64,000 nucleotides of DNA from Rehaibacterium terrae (lineage in GTDB: Bacteria > Pseudomonadota > Gammaproteobacteria > Xanthomonadales > Xanthomonadaceae). A program made the position numbers and the translations under genes. The notes under the pieces were generated by a model that saw nothing but the letters and a program-made list of their open reading frames with translations, was not told the DNA's origin and searched no databases. The stretch covers positions 45,882-109,881 of the forward strand of contig NZ_JACHHX010000010.1 in the NCBI RefSeq assembly GCF_014202935.1. The letters run 5' to 3'. Below are positions 23,719 through 31,691 of this stretch, in pieces (position 1 is the stretch's first letter; the number at the start of each line of letters is the position of its first letter).

Positions 23719-24677
23719 ACACCTTCCCCACCCTGCTCAAGCGCGAATACTGGGAGCATCGTGGCGGCTTCCTGTGGGCGCCGGTGATCGCCGGCGGCAT
23801 CTTCCTCGTCTTCCTGCTGATGGCGATGCTGGTCGGTCAGGCCGGCATGTCCGAGATCAACATCCAGATCGGCGCGCTGCGGCTGAGCGAAATCACCCAG
23901 AACCTCGACCCGGCCGCCCGCGCCCGTATCGGCGCCGGCATCGACGTCACGCTGCTCACCGTCGCCGGGCAGATCGGCATCGTGGTCGGCATCGTGGTGT
24001 TCTTCTACTGCCTGGCCTGCCTGTACGACGAGCGCCGCGACCGCAGCGTGCTGTTCTGGAAGTCGCTGCCGGTCTCCGACCGCGACACCGTGCTGTCGAA
24101 GGTCGTCAGCGCGCTGCTGGTCGCTCCGCTGATCGGCGTGGCCGCCGGCATCGCCACCGGCATCGGCATGCTGCTTCTGCTCGGCGTCTATCTCGCCTTC
24201 CACGGCGCCAACGTGTTCGGCCTGCTGTTCGGCGCGGCCAGTCCGCTCAAAGTGGCGACGATGCTGCTGGCGCTGGTACCGCTGCACGCGGTGTGGGCGC
24301 TGCCCACGGTCGGCTGGCTGATGCTGTGCTCGGTCTGGGCGCGCTCCAAGCCGTTCCTGTGGGCGATCGCGATCCCGGTCGGCGCCGGCATCCTGGTGAG
24401 CTGGTTCGACCTGATGCGCACGCTGTCCCTGCCGGACGGCTGGTTCTGGCGCGACGTGGTCGCCCGCCTGCTGCTGAGCGTGATCCCGGGCAGCTGGCTG
24501 CCGCTCGGCAAACTGGAGGACATCAGCATCCGAGGCCCCGAGGATTTCATGCGACTGACCTCGCTGGGCAACGTCTACCAGCTGATGCTCGAGCCTTCGC
24601 TGTGGATCTGGGCGGCGATCGGCGCCGGCATGATCCTGCTCGCCATCCGCCTGCGCCGCTGGCGCGACGAAGGCTGA
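23715..24677 (+). CDS. ABC transporter permease (ABC-2 type)
   Basis: 320 residues with about six hydrophobic segments: near residues 20-42, 85-105 (IGIVVGIVVFFYCLACLY), 135-165, 180-205, 215-235 and 295-315. The cytoplasmic loop DERRDRSVLFWKSLPVSDRDTVLSKVV is the standard ABC-2 permease motif. It is translationally coupled to the ATPase upstream. Starts at the ATGA overlap. Together they form a heteromeric exporter of one ATPase and one permease, probably working as a dimer. Confidence 0.93.
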   Translation: MNTFPTLLKREYWEHRGGFLWAPVIAGGIFLVFLLMAMLVGQAGMSEINIQIGALRLSEITQNLDPAARARIGAGIDVTLLTVAGQIGIVVGIVVFFYCLACLYDERRDRSVLFWKSLPVSDRDTVLSKVVSALLVAPLIGVAAGIATGIGMLLLLGVYLAFHGANVFGLLFGAASPLKVATMLLALVPLHAVWALPTVGWLMLCSVWARSKPFLWAIAIPVGAGILVSWFDLMRTLSLPDGWFWRDVVARLLLSVIPGSWLPLGKLEDISIRGPEDFMRLTSLGNVYQLMLEPSLWIWAAIGAGMILLAIRLRRWRDEG

Positions 24678-24718
24678 GCCCCGGCGTCCCCTTCCATCGG
24701 ATACGAGGACACGCACAC

Positions 24719-25549
24719 ATGCGCACGCTCTACGCCCTTCCGCTGCTGCTCCTGACGGCGACCGCCGCGCAGGCCCGCGACTGCCGCTTCGAGGCTCCGC
24801 GCGACCTGCAACTGGACCTGGCCGGCGTCTCCACCCTGATCGTCGAACTCGGCCGTCACGAGATCCGGCTGACCGGTGCCGGCGATGGCGACGGCATGGT
24901 GCGCGGCCGGGCCTGCGCCTCCGCGCAGGACTACCTCGACGACCTGCAGATCGTGCAGGAGCGCCAGGGCGACCGCCTCGTGCTGCGCGCCGAGCACCGC
25001 AAGCCGGACCGCAAGGTGTTCGTGCTGTTCGGCAAGCATTACGAGTACCTGACCATGGACGTGCGGGTGCCGGAGCGTCTCACGGTCGAGTTGCAGGTCG
25101 GCTCGGGCGACGCCTGGATCGAAGGCGTGGCCGCGCTCGACACGACCATCGGCTCGGGCGACGTCGAGGTGCGCCGTATCGCCGGCGAGCTGCAGGCGCG
25201 GGTCGGCTCCGGCGACCTGGAAGCCCGCGACGTCGGCAGCCTGCGGCTGCGCTCGGTCGGCTCGGGCGACGTCACCGTCGAGCGCATCCGCGGCGACGCC
25301 AGCGTCGGCAGCATCGGCTCGGGCGACGTGGCCCTGCGCGAGGTCGGGGGCAACGTCGAGGTCGGCTCGATCGGTTCCGGCGATCTGGTGCTGCGCGGCG
25401 TACGCGGCAGCGTGAGCGTGGACTCGCTCGGCTCGGGCGACATCTCCGCCCGCGACGTGGACGGGGACTTCAGGCTGCGCAGCAAGGGCAGCGGCGACGT
25501 CTCGCTCGCCGGCATCGGCGGCCAGACGCTGTTGCCGCGCAAGCGGTGA
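24719..25549 (+). CDS. DUF4097-type beta-repeat protein, exported
   Basis: 276 residues. A signal peptide ([19 protein letters not shown]) is followed by a ~100-residue N-terminal part and then eight copies of a ~19-residue repeat each centred on GSGD ([30 protein letters not shown] and so on). This regular spacing predicts a right-handed beta-helix/solenoid with the GSGD turn on one edge. DUF4097 proteins often accompany ABC/GntR operons and are described as putative adhesins; the role is unproven. The ATG at 24719 lies 41 bases after the permease and completes the operon. Confidence 0.88.
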   Translation: MRTLYALPLLLLTATAAQARDCRFEAPRDLQLDLAGVSTLIVELGRHEIRLTGAGDGDGMVRGRACASAQDYLDDLQIVQERQGDRLVLRAEHRKPDRKVFVLFGKHYEYLTMDVRVPERLTVELQVGSGDAWIEGVAALDTTIGSGDVEVRRIAGELQARVGSGDLEARDVGSLRLRSVGSGDVTVERIRGDASVGSIGSGDVALREVGGNVEVGSIGSGDLVLRGVRGSVSVDSLGSGDISARDVDGDFRLRSKGSGDVSLAGIGGQTLLPRKR

Positions 25550-25550
25550 G

Positions 25551-25612
25551 ATCCGGAAACCGGAAAGAGCATCGAACCCTGGCCGTCCCGGCGCAAGCCG
25601 GGATGACCGCGA
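25551..25612 (+). repeat. Dispersed hairpin element, copy C (after the DUF4097 gene)
   Basis: Begins one base past the stop codon: ATCCGGAAACCGGAAAGAGCATCGA, then GTCCCGGC-GCAA-GCCGGGATGAC with an intact hairpin. Same family as 9418, 18225 and 35566. Confidence 0.75.
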
Positions 25613-25671
25613 AGACGCAACGGCGGCCGGATGGCTCCCGGTTGACCAAGGTCAAGCCGTTCCGCGCCGTC

Positions 25672-25699
25672 ACGGGCCACCCTTGGGTGGCCCGTTTCC
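25672..25699 (+). terminator. Intrinsic terminator of the GntR-ABC operon
   Basis: A 10-bp stem (acgggccacc / ggtggcccgt, loop CTTG) runs directly into TTTCC. It lies 123 bases past the DUF4097 stop, after the repeat element, and 17 bases before the next start codon. Confidence 0.65.
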
Positions 25700-25715
25700 A
25701 TGTCCCGCATCCCGC

Positions 25716-26873
25716 ATGTCGCGCGCCTGGACCCATGACGCCATCGCCCGCATCGAGGCCGACTTCCGGCGCTCGGCCGACACCCACCTGATCCGGCTCG
25801 ACCTGCCGGCCTTCCCAGGCATCCCGCTCTACCTCAAGGACGAGAGCGTCCACCCGACCGGCAGCCTCAAGCACCGGCTGGCCCGTTCGCTGTTCCTCTA
25901 CGGCCTGTGCAACGGCTGGATCCGCGAGGACCGCCCGGTCATCGAGGCCTCCAGCGGCAGCACCGCGGTGTCCGAGGCCTACTTCGCCCGCCTGCTCGGC
26001 CTGCGCTTCATCGCGGTGATGCCGGAGAGCACCTCGCGCGAGAAGATGGCGCGCATCGCCTTCTACGGCGGCGAGTGCCACACCGTGCCGGGTCCGGGTG
26101 TCGCCAGCGAGGCGCGGCGACTGGCCGCGGCGCTCGGCGGCCACTTCATGGACCAGTTCACCTACGCCGAGCGCGCCACCGACTGGCGTGGCAACAACAA
26201 CATCGCCGAATCGCTGTATCACCAGCTCGGCGCCGAGCCCGACCCCTGCCCGCGCTGGCTGGTGGTGTCGGCCGGCACCGGCGGCACCGCCGCCACCATC
26301 GGCCGTTACATCCGCTATGCCGCCTGTCGCAACGAATGCACGCGGCTGTGTGTGGTCGATCCGGAACATTCGGTGTTCTTCGACGCCTTCCGCACTGGCC
26401 GGCGCGACCTGCGCATCGACGCCGCCTCGCGCATCGAGGGCATCGGCCGGCCGATCGTCGAGCCATCCTTCGTGCCCGAGGTGATCGACCGCATGATCCG
26501 CGTGCCCGACGCCGCCAGTCTGGCGGCGCTGCGCACCATCGAGCGTCTGCTCGGCCGCCGCTGCGGCGGCTCCACCGGCACCAACTTCGTCGGCGCACTG
26601 CGGCTGATGACGGAGCTGCGCGAACGCGGCGAACGCGGGCCGGTGGTCACGCTGATCTGCGATGGCGGTGAGCGTTATCTCGACACCTGCTACAACCCCG
26701 ACTGGATCGCCGCGCACGGGCTGGACCTTGCGCCCTGGCAGGCCCTGTTCGAGCGGGTGCTGCTCGGCGCCCCGTGGTCGCCGCCGGTCGCGCTCGACGA
26801 GGCCGGCGACGCGCTCGCGGCGTGTCACTCCCCGTTGTCCAGCGAGGCCCGGTGCTCGACCTTGATCAGGTAG
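25716..26873 (+). CDS. PLP-dependent cysteine synthase family protein (Cds1-like)
   Basis: 385 residues. Schiff-base lysine K52 lies in [16 protein letters not shown], followed by the [21 protein letters not shown] pocket and the PLP phosphate loop [14 protein letters not shown]. This branch of the family differs from CysK/CysM and contains cysteine desulfhydrases such as yeast Cds1 and its bacterial relatives, which release sulfide from L-cysteine; a synthase role cannot be excluded. The ATG at 25716 begins at the conserved part. Its 3' end overlaps the 3' end of the convergent LAB_N gene by 49 bases. Confidence 0.88.
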   Translation: MSRAWTHDAIARIEADFRRSADTHLIRLDLPAFPGIPLYLKDESVHPTGSLKHRLARSLFLYGLCNGWIREDRPVIEASSGSTAVSEAYFARLLGLRFIAVMPESTSREKMARIAFYGGECHTVPGPGVASEARRLAAALGGHFMDQFTYAERATDWRGNNNIAESLYHQLGAEPDPCPRWLVVSAGTGGTAATIGRYIRYAACRNECTRLCVVDPEHSVFFDAFRTGRRDLRIDAASRIEGIGRPIVEPSFVPEVIDRMIRVPDAASLAALRTIERLLGRRCGGSTGTNFVGALRLMTELRERGERGPVVTLICDGGERYLDTCYNPDWIAAHGLDLAPWQALFERVLLGAPWSPPVALDEAGDALAACHSPLSSEARCSTLIR

Positions 26874-27109
26874 AGATTGCGCAGGTAGATGAACAGGCCC
26901 GAGGCCTGGCCGACGATGAACACCGGATCGGCGCGGTGGATGGCATAGGACAGCAGCACCGCACTGCCGGCCAGGCTGAAGTACCAGAACGCCTTGGGCA
27001 CGATGCTGCGGCGCGCCCGCTCCGAGGCCAGCCACTGGATGATGAAGCGGGCCGAGAACAGCGCCTGGCCGAGGAAGCCGATCATGATCCAGACGGTGGC
27101 GTCCTTCAT
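26825..27109 (-). CDS. LAB_N (lipid-A-disaccharide synthase N-terminal-like) membrane protein
   Basis: 94 residues with three hydrophobic segments ([63 protein letters not shown]). The [32 protein letters not shown] block is the LAB_N signature, otherwise found fused to some lipid A synthases. Stand-alone copies regularly sit beside ArnC-like and ArnT-like genes and are thought to help move or present a polyprenyl-linked sugar. It overlaps the GT2 gene upstream by four bases (ATGA), so the pair is co-translated. Confidence 0.88.
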   Translation of the reverse strand: MKDATVWIMIGFLGQALFSARFIIQWLASERARRSIVPKAFWYFSLAGSAVLLSYAIHRADPVFIVGQASGLFIYLRNLYLIKVEHRASLDNGE

Positions 27110-27855
27110 GGCGATGCCTCCTCGGCAGCCGGGTACTCGCGCACGACGGTGCGCCGGGAGCGCCGGATCAACCAGCCCACGCCGCGCAGATCGGCCAGCC
27201 CCACCCACAACCGCCCCAGGTTGGTGTAGTTCGAGCGTCCGGCGGTGCGTGGACGGTGGTTGACCGGAACGCTCACCGTCTTCCAGCCGGCACGCTGCAT
27301 CAGCGCCGGCAGGTAGCGGTGCATGTGGTCGAAATACGGCAGGTCGATGAAGGCCTCGCGCTCGAACAGCTTGATCCCGCAGCCGGTATCCGGCGTGTCG
27401 TCGCGCAGCAGCCGGCGACGCACGGCGTTGGCGATGCGCGAGCCGAGCCGTTTGCCCAGCGAGTCGCGTCGCTGCACGCGCCAGCCGGCGAAGAGTTTGA
27501 CCTCGGCGGGCGCATTCGCGCGCGCGTCGAGCAGCCTGGGAATGTCGGCGGGATCATTCTGGCCGTCGCCATCGAGTGTCACCACCCAGGCCGCCCGCGC
27601 GGCCTTCACGCCGTTGCGGATGGCCGTGCTCTGCCCGCTCTGCGTCTGGTGGGCCAATACGCGAAGCTCGGGTGTCCGGCGTTGCAGACGGCGCAGCTCG
27701 GCGAGCGTGCCGTCATGGCTGGCATCGTCGACGTAGACGATCTCGAAGGCGAGCCGACCGCGCAGGGCGGCGAGGATTTCATCGATCAGGGGGGCGATGT
27801 TGGCCTGTTCGTTGTGAACCGGCACCACCACGCTCAGAACGGGACATTGCTCCAT
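27106..27855 (-). CDS. Glycosyltransferase family 2 (ArnC/DPM1-like polyprenyl-phosphate sugar transferase)
   Basis: 249 residues. A GT-A fold with LSVVVPVHNEQANI at the N-terminus, FEIVYVDDASHDGT, the metal-binding DGDGQNDP, and RSNYTNLGRL near the end, as in dolichol/undecaprenyl-phosphate sugar transferases. Unlike full ArnC/GtrB it has no C-terminal membrane pair; the LAB_N protein encoded next may supply the membrane part. Predicted reaction: transfer of a sugar from UDP- or GDP-sugar to undecaprenyl phosphate on the inner face of the membrane. It lies 51 bases downstream of the ArnT-like gene. Confidence 0.93.
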   Translation of the reverse strand: MEQCPVLSVVVPVHNEQANIAPLIDEILAALRGRLAFEIVYVDDASHDGTLAELRRLQRRTPELRVLAHQTQSGQSTAIRNGVKAARAAWVVTLDGDGQNDPADIPRLLDARANAPAEVKLFAGWRVQRRDSLGKRLGSRIANAVRRRLLRDDTPDTGCGIKLFEREAFIDLPYFDHMHRYLPALMQRAGWKTVSVPVNHRPRTAGRSNYTNLGRLWVGLADLRGVGWLIRRSRRTVVREYPAAEEASP

Positions 27856-27906
27856 GTCGGGTCCATGGGTAAGGGAAGACTGGAAGGGCGCACTCCGCTC
27901 GTCCGG

Positions 27907-29448
27907 TCAGTGTCCGACGGCAGGCAACGCGATGCCAGTGGTCGCCGCACCGGCCGGCACCGGCTGCCAGATGCCGGGCGAATGTTCGGCGAGCGCGATG
28001 TCCGGGCAAGCACGCTGTGGGTCCGGCGCTCCCGGCGTGGACGATACCACCAGCAGGGCATCGGGATGGGCGCGCAGATCGCGGCACAGCTCCTCGCGTG
28101 GATCGAACCCCGCCGCGCCCGGCGTGGGCCGGCGGTCGACCTGCTCGACCGGGACGCCGGCATACAGGCGCAGGCCGTAGTGCGCCGGCATGCCGACGAA
28201 CAGGATGCGGTCCGGCGGACGCACCCCGGCGAGCAGGCGCTCGGCCTCGGCGCGGGCGTCCTTGTGGCTGGGGATCTGCGTGCTCGCGGCCTTCACCAGC
28301 AGCACCAGCAAAACCCAGACCGGCAGGGCGATCCGCCAGAACGGCTCGCGGGCCGGGGCGATCGAGGGCGCGAAGCGGCGCGCGAGCAGCAGGCTGATCG
28401 GCACCGCCAGCGGCAGCACGTAGAGGAACAGGCGCGAGCGGGCGACGAAGAACACGCACAGCGGCAGCAGCGTCCACAGCAGCAGGAAGGCACGGTCGCG
28501 ATCCTCGGCCAGCCAGCGCCGCCAGGCCGACGGCCGCCAGGCCATGCGCAACGTGCGCAGCCAGCCCAGATCGACCAGTCCCCATGGAAACACGGCCAGA
28601 AACAGGACCGGCAGATACACCTTGGCCGCGCCATACCACTGCGCGTTGCGGTCGTGCACCGGCGTGAACACCCGGTCGAACAGCTCGTAACCGAGAAAGT
28701 AACCGAGCAGGACGGGGCGCTGGACGACGATCCAGACGAACCAGCCCAGGCCGGTCACGGCGAACACCGGCAAAGCCGCGGGAGGGAACAGGTGCCGCAG
28801 TCCCTGGCGGCCTTCCACCGCCAGCGTCCAGACCGCCATCGGCAGCAGCGGCAGCAGGCCCGGTGGTCCCTTGGTCAGGAAGGCCAAGCCGAAAGCCAGC
28901 CCCATCAGGAGCTGCCAGCGCAACGGCCGCGCCGCCTCGCGCGACCGCAGCCAGGCCAGCACCGCCAGCGTCTCGAACAACACCAGGAACCCGTCGGTGC
29001 TGACCACGTTGGCCGCCAGCACGGCCAGCAGCGAGCTGCCCCACAGCAGCGCCGGCAGCCACGGCCGCTCGGGCACGAAGTGCCGGCCCAGTGCGTACAC
29101 CAGCAGGCCGGTGAGCACGAAGGCCAAGGCATAAGGAAGGCGCACCGCCCAGGCATTTCGACCGAACGCCGCCACGCTGGCGGCGATGATCCAGTAAGTC
29201 AGCGGCGGCTTGGTGTAATGCTCGTGGTGGTCGTTCAGGCGCGGCACCAGAAAATCGCCGCTGTCGAGCATCTGCAGCGCCACCGCCGTGTAGCGGCCCT
29301 CGTCCGACTCCCACAGCGGGCGCGTGCCCTGGAAGGCGAAACCGAGCAGACACAGCATCGCCAGCAGCCAGAGCAGCGCCTGCCGCCCGGAGGGCGCGGG
29401 CCTTCGTGACCGGGCGATGCACTCGATGGGCCGGAAGGAATGTGCCAT
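27907..29448 (-). CDS. ArnT-like glycosyltransferase (GT83 family), copy 1
   Basis: 513 residues. About ten to eleven membrane segments fill residues 25-390, followed by a ~120-residue periplasmic tail. The first periplasmic loop has the catalytic acidic motif WESDEGRYTA, and KPPLTYWIIA follows, as in ArnT, which moves 4-amino-4-deoxyarabinose from undecaprenyl phosphate to lipid A. The family also transfers galactosamine and other sugars, so the donor is unknown; no arnA/arnB genes for Ara4N synthesis lie in the window. It heads the minus-strand group with GT2 and LAB_N. Confidence 0.92.
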   Translation of the reverse strand: MAHSFRPIECIARSRRPAPSGRQALLWLLAMLCLLGFAFQGTRPLWESDEGRYTAVALQMLDSGDFLVPRLNDHHEHYTKPPLTYWIIAASVAAFGRNAWAVRLPYALAFVLTGLLVYALGRHFVPERPWLPALLWGSSLLAVLAANVVSTDGFLVLFETLAVLAWLRSREAARPLRWQLLMGLAFGLAFLTKGPPGLLPLLPMAVWTLAVEGRQGLRHLFPPAALPVFAVTGLGWFVWIVVQRPVLLGYFLGYELFDRVFTPVHDRNAQWYGAAKVYLPVLFLAVFPWGLVDLGWLRTLRMAWRPSAWRRWLAEDRDRAFLLLWTLLPLCVFFVARSRLFLYVLPLAVPISLLLARRFAPSIAPAREPFWRIALPVWVLLVLLVKAASTQIPSHKDARAEAERLLAGVRPPDRILFVGMPAHYGLRLYAGVPVEQVDRRPTPGAAGFDPREELCRDLRAHPDALLVVSSTPGAPDPQRACPDIALAEHSPGIWQPVPAGAATTGIALPAVGH

Positions 29449-29541
29449 GCGCAGGAAAGGTCGGCCGGTGCCGCCGGGAGGGGTGCCGGAAGGATCGTTT
29501 CCGGGCTGTCGGAAGCCGGTCGGAACGAAGTTGCGTGCGGG

Positions 29542-30858
29542 TTAAACCACGCCGCCCGCGTCGCCTTCGGAAACCAGCGAGGCGCGCAGGTCGAGCACGG
29601 CCAGCGTGCCCCGGCCCGGCCCGGTCTCGATGTCCAGCCGCCAGCCCAGGTGCTCGCAGATGCGCCGGATCAGCTCCAGCCCGATCCCGGCGCCGACCCG
29701 CCATTCGCCGCGGCGCGCCAGCGCGGCGTAGATGCGGCCGACCTCCTCCGGCGTCATGCCCTGCCCCGGGTCGCGGATCCGCACCACCCCGGCCAGCTCC
29801 ACCCGCAACTCGATGGTGCCGTGGTCGCTGTTCTCGATGGCGTTGCGCAGCAGGTTGCCGACCGCCACCTGCACCACCTGCAACGGCGCCGACAGCAACG
29901 TCGGCGCGAAGGGGCCGGCCTGCAGCCGCAACGCCTTGTCGCGGGTGAGATGCTCGTGGTCGAGCACGATCTCCGGCAGCAGCTCCTCCAGCCGGAATCG
30001 CTGATCGACGCTGGAGAGCCGCTTGGGTTCCTTGGCCAGCACCAGCAGCATGTCGATCAACTGCTCGACGCCGCGCGCGGTCTGGCGGATGCGGCGCAGC
30101 GGTGCCACGGCGGCGGCCGGCAAGTCGGGACGGGCGGCGATCAGCTCGGCGGCGCCGGCGATCACCGCGATCGGCGTGCGCAGCTCATGGCTGACGCTGT
30201 CCACGAATTCGCGCTCGCGGCGGACGAAGCGCTCGTGGCGCTCCAGGTACTGGTTCATCGCGCCGGCGATCGTGGCGATCTCGGCGGGCGCATCGTCGGT
30301 CAGCTCCAGCCGCTGACCGCGCTGGTCCGGCCGCAGCGCATCGACCGCCGCGGCCAACCGGGTGACCGGCCGCAACTGCCGGCCGGCCACGACCCAGGCC
30401 AGCACGGCGAGCAGACCGGCGGCCAGCAGCGAGCCACCGACCAGCAGCAGCAGGAGACGCCGCTCCTCGCGCTCGAGATCGCTGATGTCCAGCGTGAGAT
30501 ACACCCGCTCGTCGCCGATGTCGCGGACCAGCACGACCACTTCGTGGTCGTCGAGCGCGACTTCGTCGTGCAGGCCGGGCGGCAGGCGTTCCAGCGCCAA
30601 CGGAAGATGCGCCGATGCGGTTTCACTGAGGGGACGGCGGTACAGGGCCAGCGTCTCGGTCTGTGGCCACTCGAAGCGCGGATCGGCTGCCCGGCGTGTC
30701 TGGAAGTAATCCAGCTCCGTTTCCAGCAGCGATCGCCAGACCGTGCGCTCGACCGCTTCGTTGACGATGTAGCCGTGCAGGAAGATCGCCGCTGCCATCA
30801 GCAAGGCGTAACCGAGCAGACCGGTGGCGATGCGGGCGCGCAGCGTGCGCCGGTTCAT
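29542..30858 (-). CDS. Sensor histidine kinase
   Basis: 438 residues. Two membrane segments (about 10-30 and 135-158) enclose a ~105-residue periplasmic sensor; then HAMP (AGRQLRPVTRLAAAVDALR), dimerisation/phosphoacceptor site H224 (FVDSVSHELRTPIAV), N box LLRNAIENS and G boxes DPGQGMTPEE and GAGIGLELIRRI. It autophosphorylates and passes the phosphate to the response regulator encoded upstream, with which it overlaps by four bases. Its sensor domain has no recognisable fold by eye. Next to envelope-sugar genes, an input such as cationic peptides or divalent ions (PmrB/PhoQ-like) is plausible but not shown. Confidence 0.95.
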   Translation of the reverse strand: MNRRTLRARIATGLLGYALLMAAAIFLHGYIVNEAVERTVWRSLLETELDYFQTRRAADPRFEWPQTETLALYRRPLSETASAHLPLALERLPPGLHDEVALDDHEVVVLVRDIGDERVYLTLDISDLEREERRLLLLLVGGSLLAAGLLAVLAWVVAGRQLRPVTRLAAAVDALRPDQRGQRLELTDDAPAEIATIAGAMNQYLERHERFVRREREFVDSVSHELRTPIAVIAGAAELIAARPDLPAAAVAPLRRIRQTARGVEQLIDMLLVLAKEPKRLSSVDQRFRLEELLPEIVLDHEHLTRDKALRLQAGPFAPTLLSAPLQVVQVAVGNLLRNAIENSDHGTIELRVELAGVVRIRDPGQGMTPEEVGRIYAALARRGEWRVGAGIGLELIRRICEHLGWRLDIETGPGRGTLAVLDLRASLVSEGDAGGVV

Positions 30859-31544
30859 TCGGCGACCTCGGCGTGCTCGACGATGCGGTAGCCCGCCTTG
30901 GGGATGGTCTGGATCAGCTTGACGTCGAACGGCCCGTCGACCGCGCGGCGCAACTCGTACATGTGCGAGCGCAGCAGGTCGCCGTCGGGCGGGCTGTCCC
31001 CCCACAGCGCCTGTTCGAGCCGCTCGCGCGCGACCACCGCCGGTGAGGCGCGCATCAGTGCCTCCAGCAGTTTTCGGCAAGCCGGGTACAGGCGCAGCGG
31101 ACGGCTGCCGCGCGTGACCTCCAGCGTCGCCAGGTCCAGTGTCAGGTCGGCCACCCGCAGCACGCGCTGGCGGCCCAGGCCACGGGCCCGTGCCAGCAGT
31201 GCCTCCAGCCGGACCTCCAGCTCGGGCAGCGCGAACGGTTTGGTCAGGTAGTCGTCGGCGCCGGCGCGGAAGCCGGCGATCTTGTCCGGCAACTCGTCGC
31301 GCGCGGTGAGCATGATCACCGGCGTGTCGCGGCCCAGCTCCTGGCGCAGCTTCTGCAGCAGCGTGCGGCCGTCCATCCGTGGCAGCATCCAGTCCAGCAC
31401 GATGGCGTCGTAGTCGTGGCTGCCGGCCAGATGCAGCCCGGTGACGCCGTCGGGGGCGGCGTCGAGCTGATGGCCGCGCGCCTCGAAATAGTCGAACAGG
31501 TTGGCGACCAGGCTTCGATTGTCCTCGACGATCAGCAGGCGCAC
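30855..31544 (-). CDS. OmpR-family response regulator
   Basis: 229 residues: receiver domain with phosphoacceptor D51 (AIVLDWMLPRMDG), T80 and K102 (YLTKPF), and a C-terminal winged helix (LRLYPACRKLLEALMRASPAVVARERLEQALWGDSPPDGDLLRSHMYELRRAVD ... IQTIPKAGYRI). The start is a GTG at 31544 with GGGAG upstream, which places the first beta strand MRLLIVEDN correctly; longer starts add an unconserved leader. It is divergent from the second ArnT-like gene (147-base gap) and heads the kinase operon. Regulation of the flanking glycosyltransferases is the natural hypothesis. Confidence 0.95.
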   Translation of the reverse strand: MRLLIVEDNRSLVANLFDYFEARGHQLDAAPDGVTGLHLAGSHDYDAIVLDWMLPRMDGRTLLQKLRQELGRDTPVIMLTARDELPDKIAGFRAGADDYLTKPFALPELEVRLEALLARARGLGRQRVLRVADLTLDLATLEVTRGSRPLRLYPACRKLLEALMRASPAVVARERLEQALWGDSPPDGDLLRSHMYELRRAVDGPFDVKLIQTIPKAGYRIVEHAEVAE

Positions 31545-31691
31545 GCCGGCAGGCTCCCGTTGCGATCGGCACGATCTTGCGATTTTCTCCAGTTTGCCGC
31601 AGCCGGCGTCGGAGCACTGTCGTAAGCCATGCGACACGATTCCCACACCGGCCATGGCAAGCTGTCCGCCGGCCTTTCACCCCGCGCGCCC

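Noticed and set aside
25642..25655. TTGACC-AA-GGTCAA palindrome as promoter or operator
   Set aside because: No -10 at proper distance, and it lies inside a repeat/terminator region before a gene that starts 60 bases later; too little to call.
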